Assembly: GCF_013389595.1 (NCBI RefSeq) | Contig: NZ_CP058306.1 | Coordinates: 2,294,001 to 2,358,000 of the forward strand | Direction: 5' to 3' | From: Flavobacterium sp. I3-2 | Lineage (GTDB): Bacteria > Bacteroidota > Bacteroidia > Flavobacteriales > Flavobacteriaceae | Length of the DNA: 64,000 nucleotides | In this document: positions 54,065-62,312 of the stretch, piece after piece | Numbering within the stretch: the stretch's first letter is position 1 | Layout of the letters: every line of letters begins with the position of its first letter | Notes under the pieces: model-generated | Told to the model about the DNA's origin: nothing | Seen by the model: only the letters and a program-made list of their open reading frames with translations | Database searches by the model: none | Made by a program: the position numbers and the translations under genes

Positions 54065-55426
54065 CTAATTTTTACAATATTTAAGAATAGCTTCATCCGC
54101 TTCAGGGTTTCCGTATTTTTTTGCTTTGTAAAAATCTTCGCAATAATCTATTTTTCCTAATTCAATTTTTGCTTGTCCAAGAACCAAATAAGCGTAATCA
54201 TACGTTGGATTTATTTCAATTGCTTTGCTTGCATCTTCATAAGATTTTAAAAAATAACCAAGTTCTAAATTTAGATACGCTCGATATCCAAAAGCACGAA
54301 AGAAATCAGGTTTTATTTCCAACGATTTATTGAAATCAGCTTCGGCTTCTTTATATTTTTTTAATTTTCTATAACTAAGTCCTCGGTCGATATACGGAAC
54401 ATGATTTTGCGGATTCAGTTCAATTCGTTTACTCGAACATTCAATTGCTTTTGCGTAATTTTCTTCGTTAAAATACAATAAACTTAAATTATCATAAAGT
54501 AAATCTACTGATGCGTTAGGTAATTCTAATGCTTTGTAATAATCGCTTTCTGCTTTTTTGTATTCGTTAATTTGAAAATAACAATAACCTCGATTTAAAT
54601 ACATAGCTGAAGCATTTGAATTTCCATTTATTAATTTTGTAAAAACCGCAACACCTTGTTTGTAGTTTTTGTTAGCAAGTAAAAAACCTCCCAAAAATTC
54701 ATTTTTTATAATTTCTGAGCCTTTATAAATTTCTTCTGGAATATAAACTGTATTTCTTTGACCTAGTGACGAAGCTTTTTCGTTATCTCGATAAGCAGCA
54801 TCAATATCAAGATTCATTAAATGATTTAATGCTCTGAAAGAATAAGCTTTAGCATAATTTTCATTTAGTTCAATGGCTTTATTGTTTTGTTTTAAAGATT
54901 CTGAAAACTTATTATTTTGATATAAAATTATAGCATAATTGAAATGTACTTCCGGAGAATTTAAACCACCATCAATTGCTTTTTTATAATTGGCTTCGGC
55001 ATCTGCAAGTTGTTGTAAATTTTGATGACAGATTGCTTTCCAAAAATAAAATTCAGGTTCTGGTTTTAAATAAATTGCTTTTGAAAAATTTTCTAAAGCT
55101 TGTTCGTTTTTATCTAAATTGTTTAATAAACGACCTTTTTCATAATACAAATTTGCATTTTTTGAATCGAAATTAATGGCCTTATCCATGTCGGTAAGTG
55201 CGTCTTCATATCTGAAAATATTTAAATTTGCTTTTGACATTCGCAACCAATAGTCAGAAGTTTTATTTTCTGATTTAAAACTTGATTCTAGTTTTTCGAT
55301 TGCCAATTTTGCGTCAAGCATGGATTCAGAATTCAATAAATTGTCAATTTCATTATATTTATTTTGACCAAACGAAATTAAGTTAAAAAAAAAAAAGAAA
55401 AAAAATGAGATAAGTATTTTATTCAT
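54065..55426 (-). CDS. Exported TPR-repeat protein
   Basis: About 453 residues from MNKILISFFFFFFFNLIS, a strongly hydrophobic signal peptide; the longer frame to 55471 would overlap the RDD gene. The body is a solenoid of about 12 TPR units, for example ALTDMDKAINFDSKNANLYYEKG, ALENFSKAIYLKPEPEFYFWKA and AEADFNKSLEIKPDFFRAFGYR, with the typical W-LG-Y-A-F-A-P pattern. TPR proteins mediate protein-protein contacts; no partner is evident. It lies 7 bases after the RDD gene. Confidence 0.8.
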   Translation of the reverse strand: MNKILISFFFFFFFNLISFGQNKYNEIDNLLNSESMLDAKLAIEKLESSFKSENKTSDYWLRMSKANLNIFRYEDALTDMDKAINFDSKNANLYYEKGRLLNNLDKNEQALENFSKAIYLKPEPEFYFWKAICHQNLQQLADAEANYKKAIDGGLNSPEVHFNYAIILYQNNKFSESLKQNNKAIELNENYAKAYSFRALNHLMNLDIDAAYRDNEKASSLGQRNTVYIPEEIYKGSEIIKNEFLGGFLLANKNYKQGVAVFTKLINGNSNASAMYLNRGYCYFQINEYKKAESDYYKALELPNASVDLLYDNLSLLYFNEENYAKAIECSSKRIELNPQNHVPYIDRGLSYRKLKKYKEAEADFNKSLEIKPDFFRAFGYRAYLNLELGYFLKSYEDASKAIEINPTYDYAYLVLGQAKIELGKIDYCEDFYKAKKYGNPEADEAILKYCKN

Positions 55427-55433
55427 AATGTTA

Positions 55434-56072
55434 TTATTTTTCTTTAACAATTGTTTTTGCAATAAAATCATGACAACCTTTTTTCTTATTATTAAAAAGT
55501 AAAGCCATATTTATAAATGGAATTATTTTAACAATACTTCTAATTAGATTTTGAGTTACTGATATTGATTTATTTTCTGTTTCCGTAATAGTTTCAATGC
55601 CAATTATTTTCTTACCAATTGTACCTTTAAATAGTACTTCCATTATAAAAAAATAAAATATCCAGACTGTTAAAAAAACTAAAACAAATTTATTATCGAA
55701 ATATTTTGGAAGATAATTAGCTAAATAAGCTAAAGGAAAATTCAGAATTATTAAAAAAATCAAATCGAGTACAAATGCAAATAGTCTTTTTCCAGGAGAT
55801 GCAATTGCAAAATCTAAATCATCAATGTCTTTGGTTGTAGAGATATATTCGTCTGAACTTAAAATTGTATTTGGAAAAAAATCAGTTTTACAAATTGAAC
55901 AAGTTAGAGTATCGCCATTATTTTGTAAAGGAATGATTGGAACAAAAAACAACGAAAAAAATTGTCTGTTTTTATTTAAATTATAAATTCTTTGTGTATT
56001 GCATCTAGGGCAATCAAAATGACCTCTTTTAAATGTTGAACTAATATTTTTGGTTCCAAAAATTATTAACAT
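55434..56072 (-). CDS. RDD-family membrane protein with N-terminal zinc ribbon
   Basis: A 212-residue protein. The N-terminal 75 residues form a zinc ribbon with paired CxxC motifs (FDCPRCNTQRIY and LTCSICKTDFFP). The C-terminal RDD domain follows (PGKRLFAFVLDLIFLIIL with Arg-Asp, then TIGKKIIGIETIT and NLIRSIVKIIPFINM). RDD proteins are often linked to transport or envelope stress, but the function is unknown. It is first of a pair with the TPR gene. Confidence 0.82.
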   Translation of the reverse strand: MLIIFGTKNISSTFKRGHFDCPRCNTQRIYNLNKNRQFFSLFFVPIIPLQNNGDTLTCSICKTDFFPNTILSSDEYISTTKDIDDLDFAIASPGKRLFAFVLDLIFLIILNFPLAYLANYLPKYFDNKFVLVFLTVWIFYFFIMEVLFKGTIGKKIIGIETITETENKSISVTQNLIRSIVKIIPFINMALLFNNKKKGCHDFIAKTIVKEK

Positions 56073-56194
56073 AATTGAATTTTTTATAGGTGGTTTAGTT
56101 AAACTAATTTACTAATTTTAATTCAAAATCTTTATGTTTTATGGATTTAATTTATTTTGTGTTAAAAACATATGATTTGTTAGGTTGAGCTATT

Positions 56195-56896
56195 TTAGAA
56201 AACATTTTTTTTATATAAATTCGGAAAATTTTCGTCTAAACGTTTAGAAATTTTTTTCAAGTTATGCGTCGGAATAGATGGGAATAGATGATGTTCTAAA
56301 TGGAAAAACATATTGGCTGATATAAAACTTTTCCAATCTGAACCGCGTTGAGTTCTTGGAAATTCAGGATTTTCTTCGGTATCATGATGAACTGCCCAAA
56401 CTGCAAAAAACGCCATTAAACCTTCAAAAAAGAACATGATTAGAATATGATAGATTAAAAAATTTATTTCAAAATAGCAGGCTAAAAAAACAAAAAGAAT
56501 GATAAAAAAAGTTTCTGTAAACAGTTGATTTTTATATATTTTATTTCCTTTTTTTATGGTGTTTAAATGGATGTTAAACATAAAAATAGGTCCATATAAA
56601 ATGGCTTCGAACCATTTCATCCTAGCTGTAATTCCTTCGTAATCTTCTTCAGAAAGGTTGTATTTATGATGACGTAAATGATTGAATTTAATTGCGGATG
56701 CAGAAACCGCCATGAAAATGCTATTTATTAATAATGAAAATCGGGTTGCCTTTTTACTTAATCCTAATGCGTTGTGAATTCCGTTATGAACTTGTCTTAA
56801 AGTGGTAAGAAAATAAATCACAGAAAAAGGAAAAGCTAATAAATAATAACCTTTTGATGCTACATACAAAGACAAAATAAGCCAAGGTAAATTCAT
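56195..56896 (-). CDS. Fatty acid desaturase, N-terminus probably lost by frameshift
   Basis: A 233-residue integral-membrane desaturase with all three iron-binding His boxes: HNGIHN, HLRHH and HLEHH, plus AVWAVHHD. Upstream of the ATG at 56896 the frame stays open for about 30 codons (ENHIERNKGKVHWKDLNKL) but has no in-frame ATG. An out-of-frame ATG at 56988 would join it if one A were added to the A4 run directly after it. So either translation restarts at 56896 or the gene is damaged, or the base is a sequencing error. Complete family members are about 260 residues or more. Substrate unknown. Confidence 0.75.
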   Translation of the reverse strand: MNLPWLILSLYVASKGYYLLAFPFSVIYFLTTLRQVHNGIHNALGLSKKATRFSLLINSIFMAVSASAIKFNHLRHHKYNLSEEDYEGITARMKWFEAILYGPIFMFNIHLNTIKKGNKIYKNQLFTETFFIILFVFLACYFEINFLIYHILIMFFFEGLMAFFAVWAVHHDTEENPEFPRTQRGSDWKSFISANMFFHLEHHLFPSIPTHNLKKISKRLDENFPNLYKKNVF

Positions 56897-57003
56897 GAAG
56901 TTTTCAATTATTTTTCCTTTTAAAGTCAGTTTATTTAAATCTTTCCAATGTACTTTTCCCTTATTTCTTTCGATGTGATTTTCATTTTTTATTTAAAGGT
57001 AAA

Positions 57004-57048
57004 AAAAACAGAAATTAAATGATTGAATTTCAGTTAATTTCTGTTTTT
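57004..57048 (-). terminator. Long-stem terminator after the DMP19 gene
   Basis: A 15-bp perfect stem AAAAACAGAAATTAA / TTAATTTCTGTTTTT with a 15-base loop, starting 4 bases after the DMP19 stop on the minus strand. Confidence 0.85.
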
Positions 57049-57051
57049 CTT

Positions 57052-57594
57052 TTAATATTTTTCGATTTTGTGACCGACAAAATTTTCAATTTCTTCAAAC
57101 ATATCGTCTATAGAAAGCACCCATAAATCTTTATGATTTTTAAGCCATTGACTATTTAATTCAATCAAATTTTCGTCAATATCAAAAAAAGCATCGTTTT
57201 TTAGTAAGTCTCTTGTTTTGTTTTCACCAAAATATTCATTTTCTAAAAATGAATTTAATTCCTCTTCAGATAACTGGGCAACTTTTTCGCATTGTTGATT
57301 AAATAATTCTAAATGTTTTACTGCGCCAATTTTTTCTAAACCAATTTTTATTTCATCATTTAATTCGTCCGACCATTTGGTATTCCAAACAAATTGCGAA
57401 AAATTTCCGTTGTTATATTGTGCTAAATAAAAATCAACATAATAGCTCAACATCGCATCGTCATGAATTTGGTCAATTTCTGCACCTTCTTCACGTAATA
57501 CATTGATTACGCTGATATTTGAACTTATTATTTTATAAGGATCTTCATCTTTAAATGAATTATCCGAAACAATGATTTTAATTAATTTTTTCAT
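57052..57594 (-). CDS. DMP19 family protein (DUF4375)
   Basis: A 180-residue acidic protein matching the DMP19/DUF4375 family: SYYVDFYLAQYNNGNFSQFVWNTKW followed by KIGLEKIGAVKHLELF. The Neisseria DMP19 protein is a DNA mimic that binds a transcription factor; the Flavobacterium member may act likewise, but only the fold is supported. Its ATG overlaps the stop of the WG-repeat pseudogene (ATGA), showing they were one operon, and it ends in a strong terminator. Confidence 0.8.
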   Translation of the reverse strand: MKKLIKIIVSDNSFKDEDPYKIISSNISVINVLREEGAEIDQIHDDAMLSYYVDFYLAQYNNGNFSQFVWNTKWSDELNDEIKIGLEKIGAVKHLELFNQQCEKVAQLSEEELNSFLENEYFGENKTRDLLKNDAFFDIDENLIELNSQWLKNHKDLWVLSIDDMFEEIENFVGHKIEKY

Positions 57595-58135
57595 TTTTTA
57601 TACGTATTGGTTAATGCTTCGATAGCTTCTTCTAAATGATAATATTTTACTGGTACTACTTCTTTTCCGTTGACATCAATAAATCCAAACTGAAAGTCTA
57701 GAATTTTTACTAAAGCAATATCTTTTTGGTATTTTCCAAAGGTACCAATTTTTGAGTAGAATGGAGGAACAACTTCTTTACCTTCTGAATTTATCAAACC
57801 AAACGAACCAACTATGCTTTCAACTAATGCATATTTACCTTGGTTGTATTTAAATTTAAAAACTTTTTTATAAATAGGTTAAACTACTATTTCACTAGAA
57901 ATATTTATACAACCAATGGTTCCGGCAACTGTTTTAACTTCAGCCCAATCTTTACGTATTTTTCCAAAATCTTCGATGGCTGCATAAGATGGTTGAACAA
58001 TAATTTTTCCATCAGTATTAATTAAACCATAAAAACCAGCAATACTTTTAACCAAAGCAAATTCTTTGTTGAAATATTTGTATTTTTCGATTTTTTTAAA
58101 CTTCGAAAATACAATAGTTCTTTTTTTTATCTATA
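57591..58135 (-). pseudogene. WG-repeat protein, degraded and truncated
   Basis: WG/KWG beta-repeats can be read along one frame: FALVKSIAGFYGLINTDGK, then TVAGTIGCINISSEIVV, VGSFGLINSEGKEVVPP and FGFIDVNGKEVVPVKYY. An in-frame TAA at 57879-57881 (minus strand) interrupts it where the repeat register expects Gln or Pro. A further frame change lies upstream near an A8 run (58110-58130), before a GFIDKK unit. The 5' end is cut off where the IS982 remnant begins. Only the last 68 codons form an uninterrupted reading frame. WG-repeat proteins are thought to bind peptides, but no role is known. Confidence 0.7.
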
Positions 58136-58189
58136 AAACCCTATGAATTAACCGTTGGGTGTAACTATTTCTAATAAAATAAATGTATT

Positions 58190-58680
58190 AGATAATGGTC
58201 AAGATGCTGAATTTATGTCAATTGACAACGAGAATTCTTTATTTAAGGAAATTAATAAAGAACAAATATCTAATTTAATTGAGCGAAGTCAATTCAATAA
58301 GCGAAGACTAAAATTGTTTTCTTTTTTGAAATAATCCGAACAAAAATAGCCACTCTTTTTTTAGAATTTGAAAATTATTTCATCGAAAATTGTATGCCGT
58401 TGGAGAATTGCAAATTTGCACGTGATAAAAGAATTAAAATCTGAAAAATGAATTTGAAACAGCTCCTTCTAAGGATTTTCTACTTCTCAAAAACAATTGG
58501 TTTTCAGGTATAAATTTCATGAAGCCTGTTCCATAAATGGAATTTTTCATTCTTTAGATATTACAAAAGCAGATGTTCACTATGTTCATTTTTTGAAAAA
58601 TATAAAAAAACAAATATCTGATTGTGTATTACTTGGAGACAGGGGTTACTTATCTCAAACTTATTAAAATTACCAAACTT
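58190..58680 (+). pseudogene. IS982-family transposase remnant, copy 2
   Basis: Fragments in shifting frames match the IS982 transposase from near its N-terminus: SNLIERSQFNKRRLKLFSF, then FENYFIENCMPLENCKFARDKRIK, and after a stop and frame change YKFHEACSINGIFHSLDITKAD, VHYVHFLKNIKKQISDCVLLGDRGYLSQT, ending at a TAA. The conserved DRGYLS motif is intact here. The C-terminal quarter is missing and the sequence ends shortly before the first attC-like repeat at 58709. Same direction as the copy at 15880-16390. Confidence 0.78.
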
Positions 58681-58708
58681 TTATTCGGAAAGTACGTCCT
58701 AAAATTGC

Positions 58709-58903
58709 GTACAACGGTTCGGGGCTTGACGTCAGTGGCGGAAATTGAAGCGAAAAGTTTCAATTTAGCGACACAGTAAGCAAAAGCCAATTCATTGAAT
58801 AAATTTAAGAAAAAAAGTCAATGTAATTGGCTTTTTGCGACATAGAAAGCTGAAACTTTCAATTTATCACTTAACCCGTCATTGCGCCAAATCCTTGTTG
58901 TGC
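58709..58903 (-). repeat. attC-like repeat 1 (195 bp), 3' of the 58917 gene
   Basis: Plus-strand ends are GTACAAC and GTTGTGC. The left arm is GTACAAC, 10 bases, TTGACG, then GTGGCGG; the right arm is CCGTCATTG, CGCCAA, 6 bases, GTTGTGC. Its centre holds a long AT-rich hairpin with AAAAGCCAATT / AATTGGCTTTTT arms. It is about 85-90% like repeat 2 by eye. It ends 13 bases before the gene's stop. See the findings. Confidence 0.8.
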
Positions 58904-58916
58904 TTTCGTTTTTTTT

Positions 58917-59786
58917 TTATTTTCTAAACCTATTTCTATAATATTCTACATGATGAGAAAATTCCTCTTCATAAAATGGATAAGTTATTCCCAAAATAGA
59001 AATTTCATATCCTTCATCTTTCATACCCGCAATTGCATTTCCTGCAACTCCTTTTATTTCAAGACCATCTTGTCTAATTACTTTTAATTCTGGTATGACA
59101 TGTGTATAAATAAATTCAAATTCTGGGTCGTCAGTATTTACTACAATATTATTTTTCAAGCAGTATTCTTTGAAGTATTTGTACGAATTTTCAATTCCAT
59201 TGAATTCAATTAGTCCAAAAGCAACTCCCATTGGTGCGTCTGCCTTTTCTAGTTTTGAAATTCCAATTTCTTTTTCATCCAAAATTACTTTATAAGTTTT
59301 ACAATTATTTAGTACATTTTCGTTGTAAAAATCTAAATAATAGTTGGAAGCAAGGCATTCGAATGTCTCGTCTTTAAAAAAGAATATGAAATGTTTTCTG
59401 TCTGAATTATCGTTTTGAATTATATTAATTGGATCCGGTAATTTTCTATCTAATCCATTTTTAATTTCATAGAATTCTCCCCAGTCTAATTCTGTTGGTT
59501 TAATTCTGTACTGACCATAATAAAAGCCTTCGTCATTACAGGTATTCAGAGAATATTCCGCACAGTTTTTAAATCGAATTTTAACTTTGTCGTCTTCTAG
59601 ATATTTGTCGAATTGAAAATGATTGAGATAAATATCCATTATTAAGTCAGTTCCGTCCACTTCCAATTGAATTTCAGGTGAAACTGGGTCAGCGTTCCAA
59701 TCTTTTGTTATTTTGATATAATCAATTTTTCGGTTAGGAATTTCCTCTGCTTTTTTAGTTCCAAATATTTTATTTATCCAACTCAA
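58917..59786 (-). CDS. Cassette-borne orphan protein, 289 residues
   Basis: A cytosolic, acidic 289-residue protein I do not recognise. It has an N-terminal IKITKDWNADPVSPEIQLEVDG segment, Phe/Asn-rich middle (NYYLDFYNENVLNNCKTYKV) and a C-terminal DDPEFEFIYTHVIPELKVI then GLEIKGVAGNAIAGMKDEGY. The gene fits a single-gene cassette: its stop is 13 bases from repeat 1 and its start is 33 bases from repeat 2, leaving little room for a promoter. Low GC like its neighbours. Confidence 0.7.
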   Translation of the reverse strand: MSWINKIFGTKKAEEIPNRKIDYIKITKDWNADPVSPEIQLEVDGTDLIMDIYLNHFQFDKYLEDDKVKIRFKNCAEYSLNTCNDEGFYYGQYRIKPTELDWGEFYEIKNGLDRKLPDPINIIQNDNSDRKHFIFFFKDETFECLASNYYLDFYNENVLNNCKTYKVILDEKEIGISKLEKADAPMGVAFGLIEFNGIENSYKYFKEYCLKNNIVVNTDDPEFEFIYTHVIPELKVIRQDGLEIKGVAGNAIAGMKDEGYEISILGITYPFYEEEFSHHVEYYRNRFRK

Positions 59787-59819
59787 TTTCTTTTGTTTTC
59801 AGGCTTTGTTTAAAATGAC

Positions 59820-60014
59820 GCACAACGTTTGGGGGCTTGGCGTAAGTAGCGGAAATTGAAGCGAAAAGTTTCAATTTAGCGACACGATAAGTAAAAGCCA
59901 ATTCATTGAATAAATTTAAGAAAAAAAATCAATGTAATTGGCTTTTTGCGGAATAGAAAGCCGAAACTTTCAATTTATCACTTATCCCGCCATTGCGCCA
60001 AACCCATGTTGTAC
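59820..60014 (-). repeat. attC-like repeat 2 (195 bp), 3' of the ATPase gene
   Basis: Plus-strand ends are GCACAAC and GTTGTAC. The arms are GCACAAC, 10 bases, TTGGCG, then GTAGCGG on the left and CCGCCATTG, CGCCAA, 6 bases, GTTGTAC on the right. The interior closely resembles repeat 1, including the AAAAGCCAATT hairpin. It ends 9 bases before the ATPase stop. Confidence 0.8.
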
Positions 60015-60023
60015 GTTCGTTGC

Positions 60024-61475
60024 TTAAATATTGTTATTTTTCATTTTAAGTGTAATATCACCAATATTATAACAATATATTGAAGCTGGTAAAAATGATA
60101 ACGCAATATTTTCAAAAGTTTTGACACCTAACTGATCTATTGAAGTTACCAAAGATTTATCGAATGAATTAGACTTGCAAAATTGGATTAAGCTTTTCAA
60201 TTCTTGAGGTTTATCAAAATAACGATTACTCCATTTTATTTCAACGCCCCATACTGGTTTATATTTTTTATCATCAACTAAAACTAAATCTACCTCGCCA
60301 TCGTTTCTACCGTCTTTCCATCTTGCGTATGTTAAATCCAATTTTTCACGATGCATCCATTGTGATAATACAGCTGTTTCAACAATGTTCCCCATTTCAT
60401 TATCCGTTTCACTAATAGGTGAAAATAATGCAGTTCTTAAAGACGGGTTTGTTAAGTATACTTTAAAACTAGTAATTCTTTTAAGTCGTTTGGCATTTAC
60501 ATCTACTTTGTTTAATACTTTGATTAAGAATGCAGCTTCTAAATATTCTAAGTATTTTTTTAGGGTATCCTTTTGAATACCACTTTCTCTACTCATTGTT
60601 TCATAAGAAAATTCATTTCCAGTGTTGTAAGCTATATAAGTAAAAAAACGATTTAATTCTTGTACATCTTTGATTCCGTAAAGACTAGGTAAATCTCGTA
60701 ACAGAACCTTATCAACAATATCATTTTTCACATATCTGCCCATATCACTTTGAATTTTCTCAGAAAGTACAACTTCTGGATAGCCACCAAAATTTAAATA
60801 ATGAATAAATTCTCTGTTTAATGCTTTTATGTCATGTGTCAAACAATAATTTATTTCTTTACCACCATATTTAATATTCCCATCAAAAATTAAATGATTC
60901 ATTTTTTTTAAATAAATGTATTCTTGAAACGTTAATGGTGGTAGCATAAAATCAGTGAATCTTCCAGCTCCACTTTCTGTACTGTGCCATTTTAATGCAG
61001 CAGCGGCTGACCCCGAAACAATGAATTTCGTATCAGGAAATGAGTCGACAAGAACTTTAAGATGCCTCTCCCAATCTTTTAAATATTGAACTTCATCAAA
61101 AAAGACATAGCAACCATTTAAATTAGTTAGATTTAATGCTTGTTTGCATAAATCTAAAATATCTTCTAAACTTAAGTGAACATAGATCGGGTTATCAATT
61201 CCTATAAAGAAAATTTTTTGTGGATCTATGTTCTCGCTTATTAATTGTTCTATACTATGGAAAAGCATTACAGTTTTACCTACACGTCTAGGTCCCATCA
61301 ATACCAAAGCCCTACGAATACTTTTCTCTGTTACGTTTGGATAAAACAGACTAAAATACAAACGCTTTGACATTGAACTATAAGTTTCTGGTATTTGTTT
61401 ATTTATCCACCAAGGGTTTTCATATCGTAATCTTTCAATTATTTTTTCTGTTGGAATAAGACTTGGACTACTCAT
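60024..61475 (-). CDS. AAA ATPase with DUF4143 nuclease-like domain
   Basis: A 483-residue protein of the AAA_14/DUF4143 family. Walker A is VLMGPRRVGKTVMLFHS near residue 70, Walker B is CYVFFDEVQYLKDW, and sensor-type FIVSGSAAAALK follows. A winged-helix-like segment (MSRESGIQKDTLKKYLEYLEAAFLI) precedes the DUF4143 part with the nuclease-like NDGEVDLVLVDDKKYKPVWGVEIKW (E-x-D ... E-x-K). The family is widespread in genomes and in mobile cargo, with no settled function. It lies between repeats 2 and 3, with a possible own promoter box upstream. Confidence 0.88.
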   Translation of the reverse strand: MSSPSLIPTEKIIERLRYENPWWINKQIPETYSSMSKRLYFSLFYPNVTEKSIRRALVLMGPRRVGKTVMLFHSIEQLISENIDPQKIFFIGIDNPIYVHLSLEDILDLCKQALNLTNLNGCYVFFDEVQYLKDWERHLKVLVDSFPDTKFIVSGSAAAALKWHSTESGAGRFTDFMLPPLTFQEYIYLKKMNHLIFDGNIKYGGKEINYCLTHDIKALNREFIHYLNFGGYPEVVLSEKIQSDMGRYVKNDIVDKVLLRDLPSLYGIKDVQELNRFFTYIAYNTGNEFSYETMSRESGIQKDTLKKYLEYLEAAFLIKVLNKVDVNAKRLKRITSFKVYLTNPSLRTALFSPISETDNEMGNIVETAVLSQWMHREKLDLTYARWKDGRNDGEVDLVLVDDKKYKPVWGVEIKWSNRYFDKPQELKSLIQFCKSNSFDKSLVTSIDQLGVKTFENIALSFLPASIYCYNIGDITLKMKNNNI

Positions 61476-61492
61476 ACTTTTATTTGTTTTTA

Positions 61493-61500
61493 CAAATATA
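61493..61500 (-). promoter_or_regulatory. Possible -7 box for the ATPase cassette gene
   Basis: Read on the minus strand TATATTTG fits the Bacteroidota -7 element, 18 bases before the ATG at 61475. No clear TTTG partner was seen. Confidence 0.35.
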
Positions 61501-61624
61501 GCTAAAATAAGCAGAATTAAATCTATTTAATTTGTATTTTTTATATCAAAATATGCTACGATAAAATAAATCAAACTTCTTATTTCGGGAATATGTTTTT
61601 TGCAGTGTCTCTTGGTGCAATGAC

Positions 61625-61814
61625 GTACAACGTGAAGAAGCTTGGCGCATGTGGCGAAAAAATAAAGCTAAAACTTTACGATTAACCAAAACTAAGCAAC
61701 GCCTTTTTGATTTTTAAATTTAATAATAAAAAATGAAATAGGCGAGTGCGACAAAAAAGAAAACCAATTTCAAGACTTGCCTAAACTCGCCATTGCGCCA
61801 AACTTGTGTTACCT
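61625..61814 (-). repeat. attC-like repeat 3 (190 bp), 3' of the DUF4265 gene
   Basis: Plus-strand ends are GTACAAC and GTTACCT. The arms are GTACAAC, 10 bases, TTGGCG, then GTGGCGA on the left and TCGCCATTG, CGCCAA, 6 bases, GTTACCT on the right. The interior is of a second type, with ACGCCTTTTTGATTTTT pairing to AAAAAATgaaatAGGCG. It is close to repeat 4 and unlike repeats 1 and 2 inside, but the same at the ends. Confidence 0.8.
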
Positions 61815-61853
61815 GCAGTGTTTATAATTTTTCAGAATTATGTTTGTCAGAAA

Positions 61854-62287
61854 TCACAGGTTCTGCAAATCCAATTGTTCCGTTATTTCCAATTCCGTTA
61901 ATTTTTTAAATATTTCAGTATAATTTTGTTCAAAAGGAATTTCCATTACAAAATAATTCCTCCAGTTGCTTCACTTTCACATCCTAAATTTTTAAATTCA
62001 TTACGTAATTTTTGGAAGTCAAGGTTTTCATCCATCACAATTATTTGAATTGTTGAGTTTCCACTTGGTTCAACAACTTTTCTGAAAGTCAAGCGTTCTT
62101 CATAATTGTCGTATTCGGCATATATTATATCGCCACAAGAAAACTTTGGTCCATAGAAAGGAATATTATCAATTTTAAAAAGTCCTTTGTTTTTATCAAT
62201 TATTTCCGCCCATAAAGTTTCAACAGTTTCTTTTTCAAGAACGTCACTGTAATATCTCGTTAAAATTTTTTCTAAATTTCTTTTCAT
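61854..62287 (-). pseudogene. DUF4265 family protein gene with a single-base frameshift
   Basis: From ATG at 62287 the frame reads MKRNLEKILTRYYSDVLE, the DUF4265 hallmarks YGPKFSCGDIIYAEYDN, FRKVVEPSGNSTIQIIVMD and FKNLGCESEATGG, then stops at 61946. A one-base change in the GGAGGAATTATTTTG region (about 61955-61963; adding one A) restores a frame with NYFVMEIPFEQNYTEIFKKL and ends at TGA 61854-61856. This gives the usual family length. The corrected stop lies 40 bases from repeat 3, in line with the other cassettes. The longer frame to 62344 would start inside repeat 4. Function of DUF4265 is unknown. Confidence 0.7.
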
Positions 62288-62312
62288 TATACGGTTAGTT
62301 GGATAACATTGC

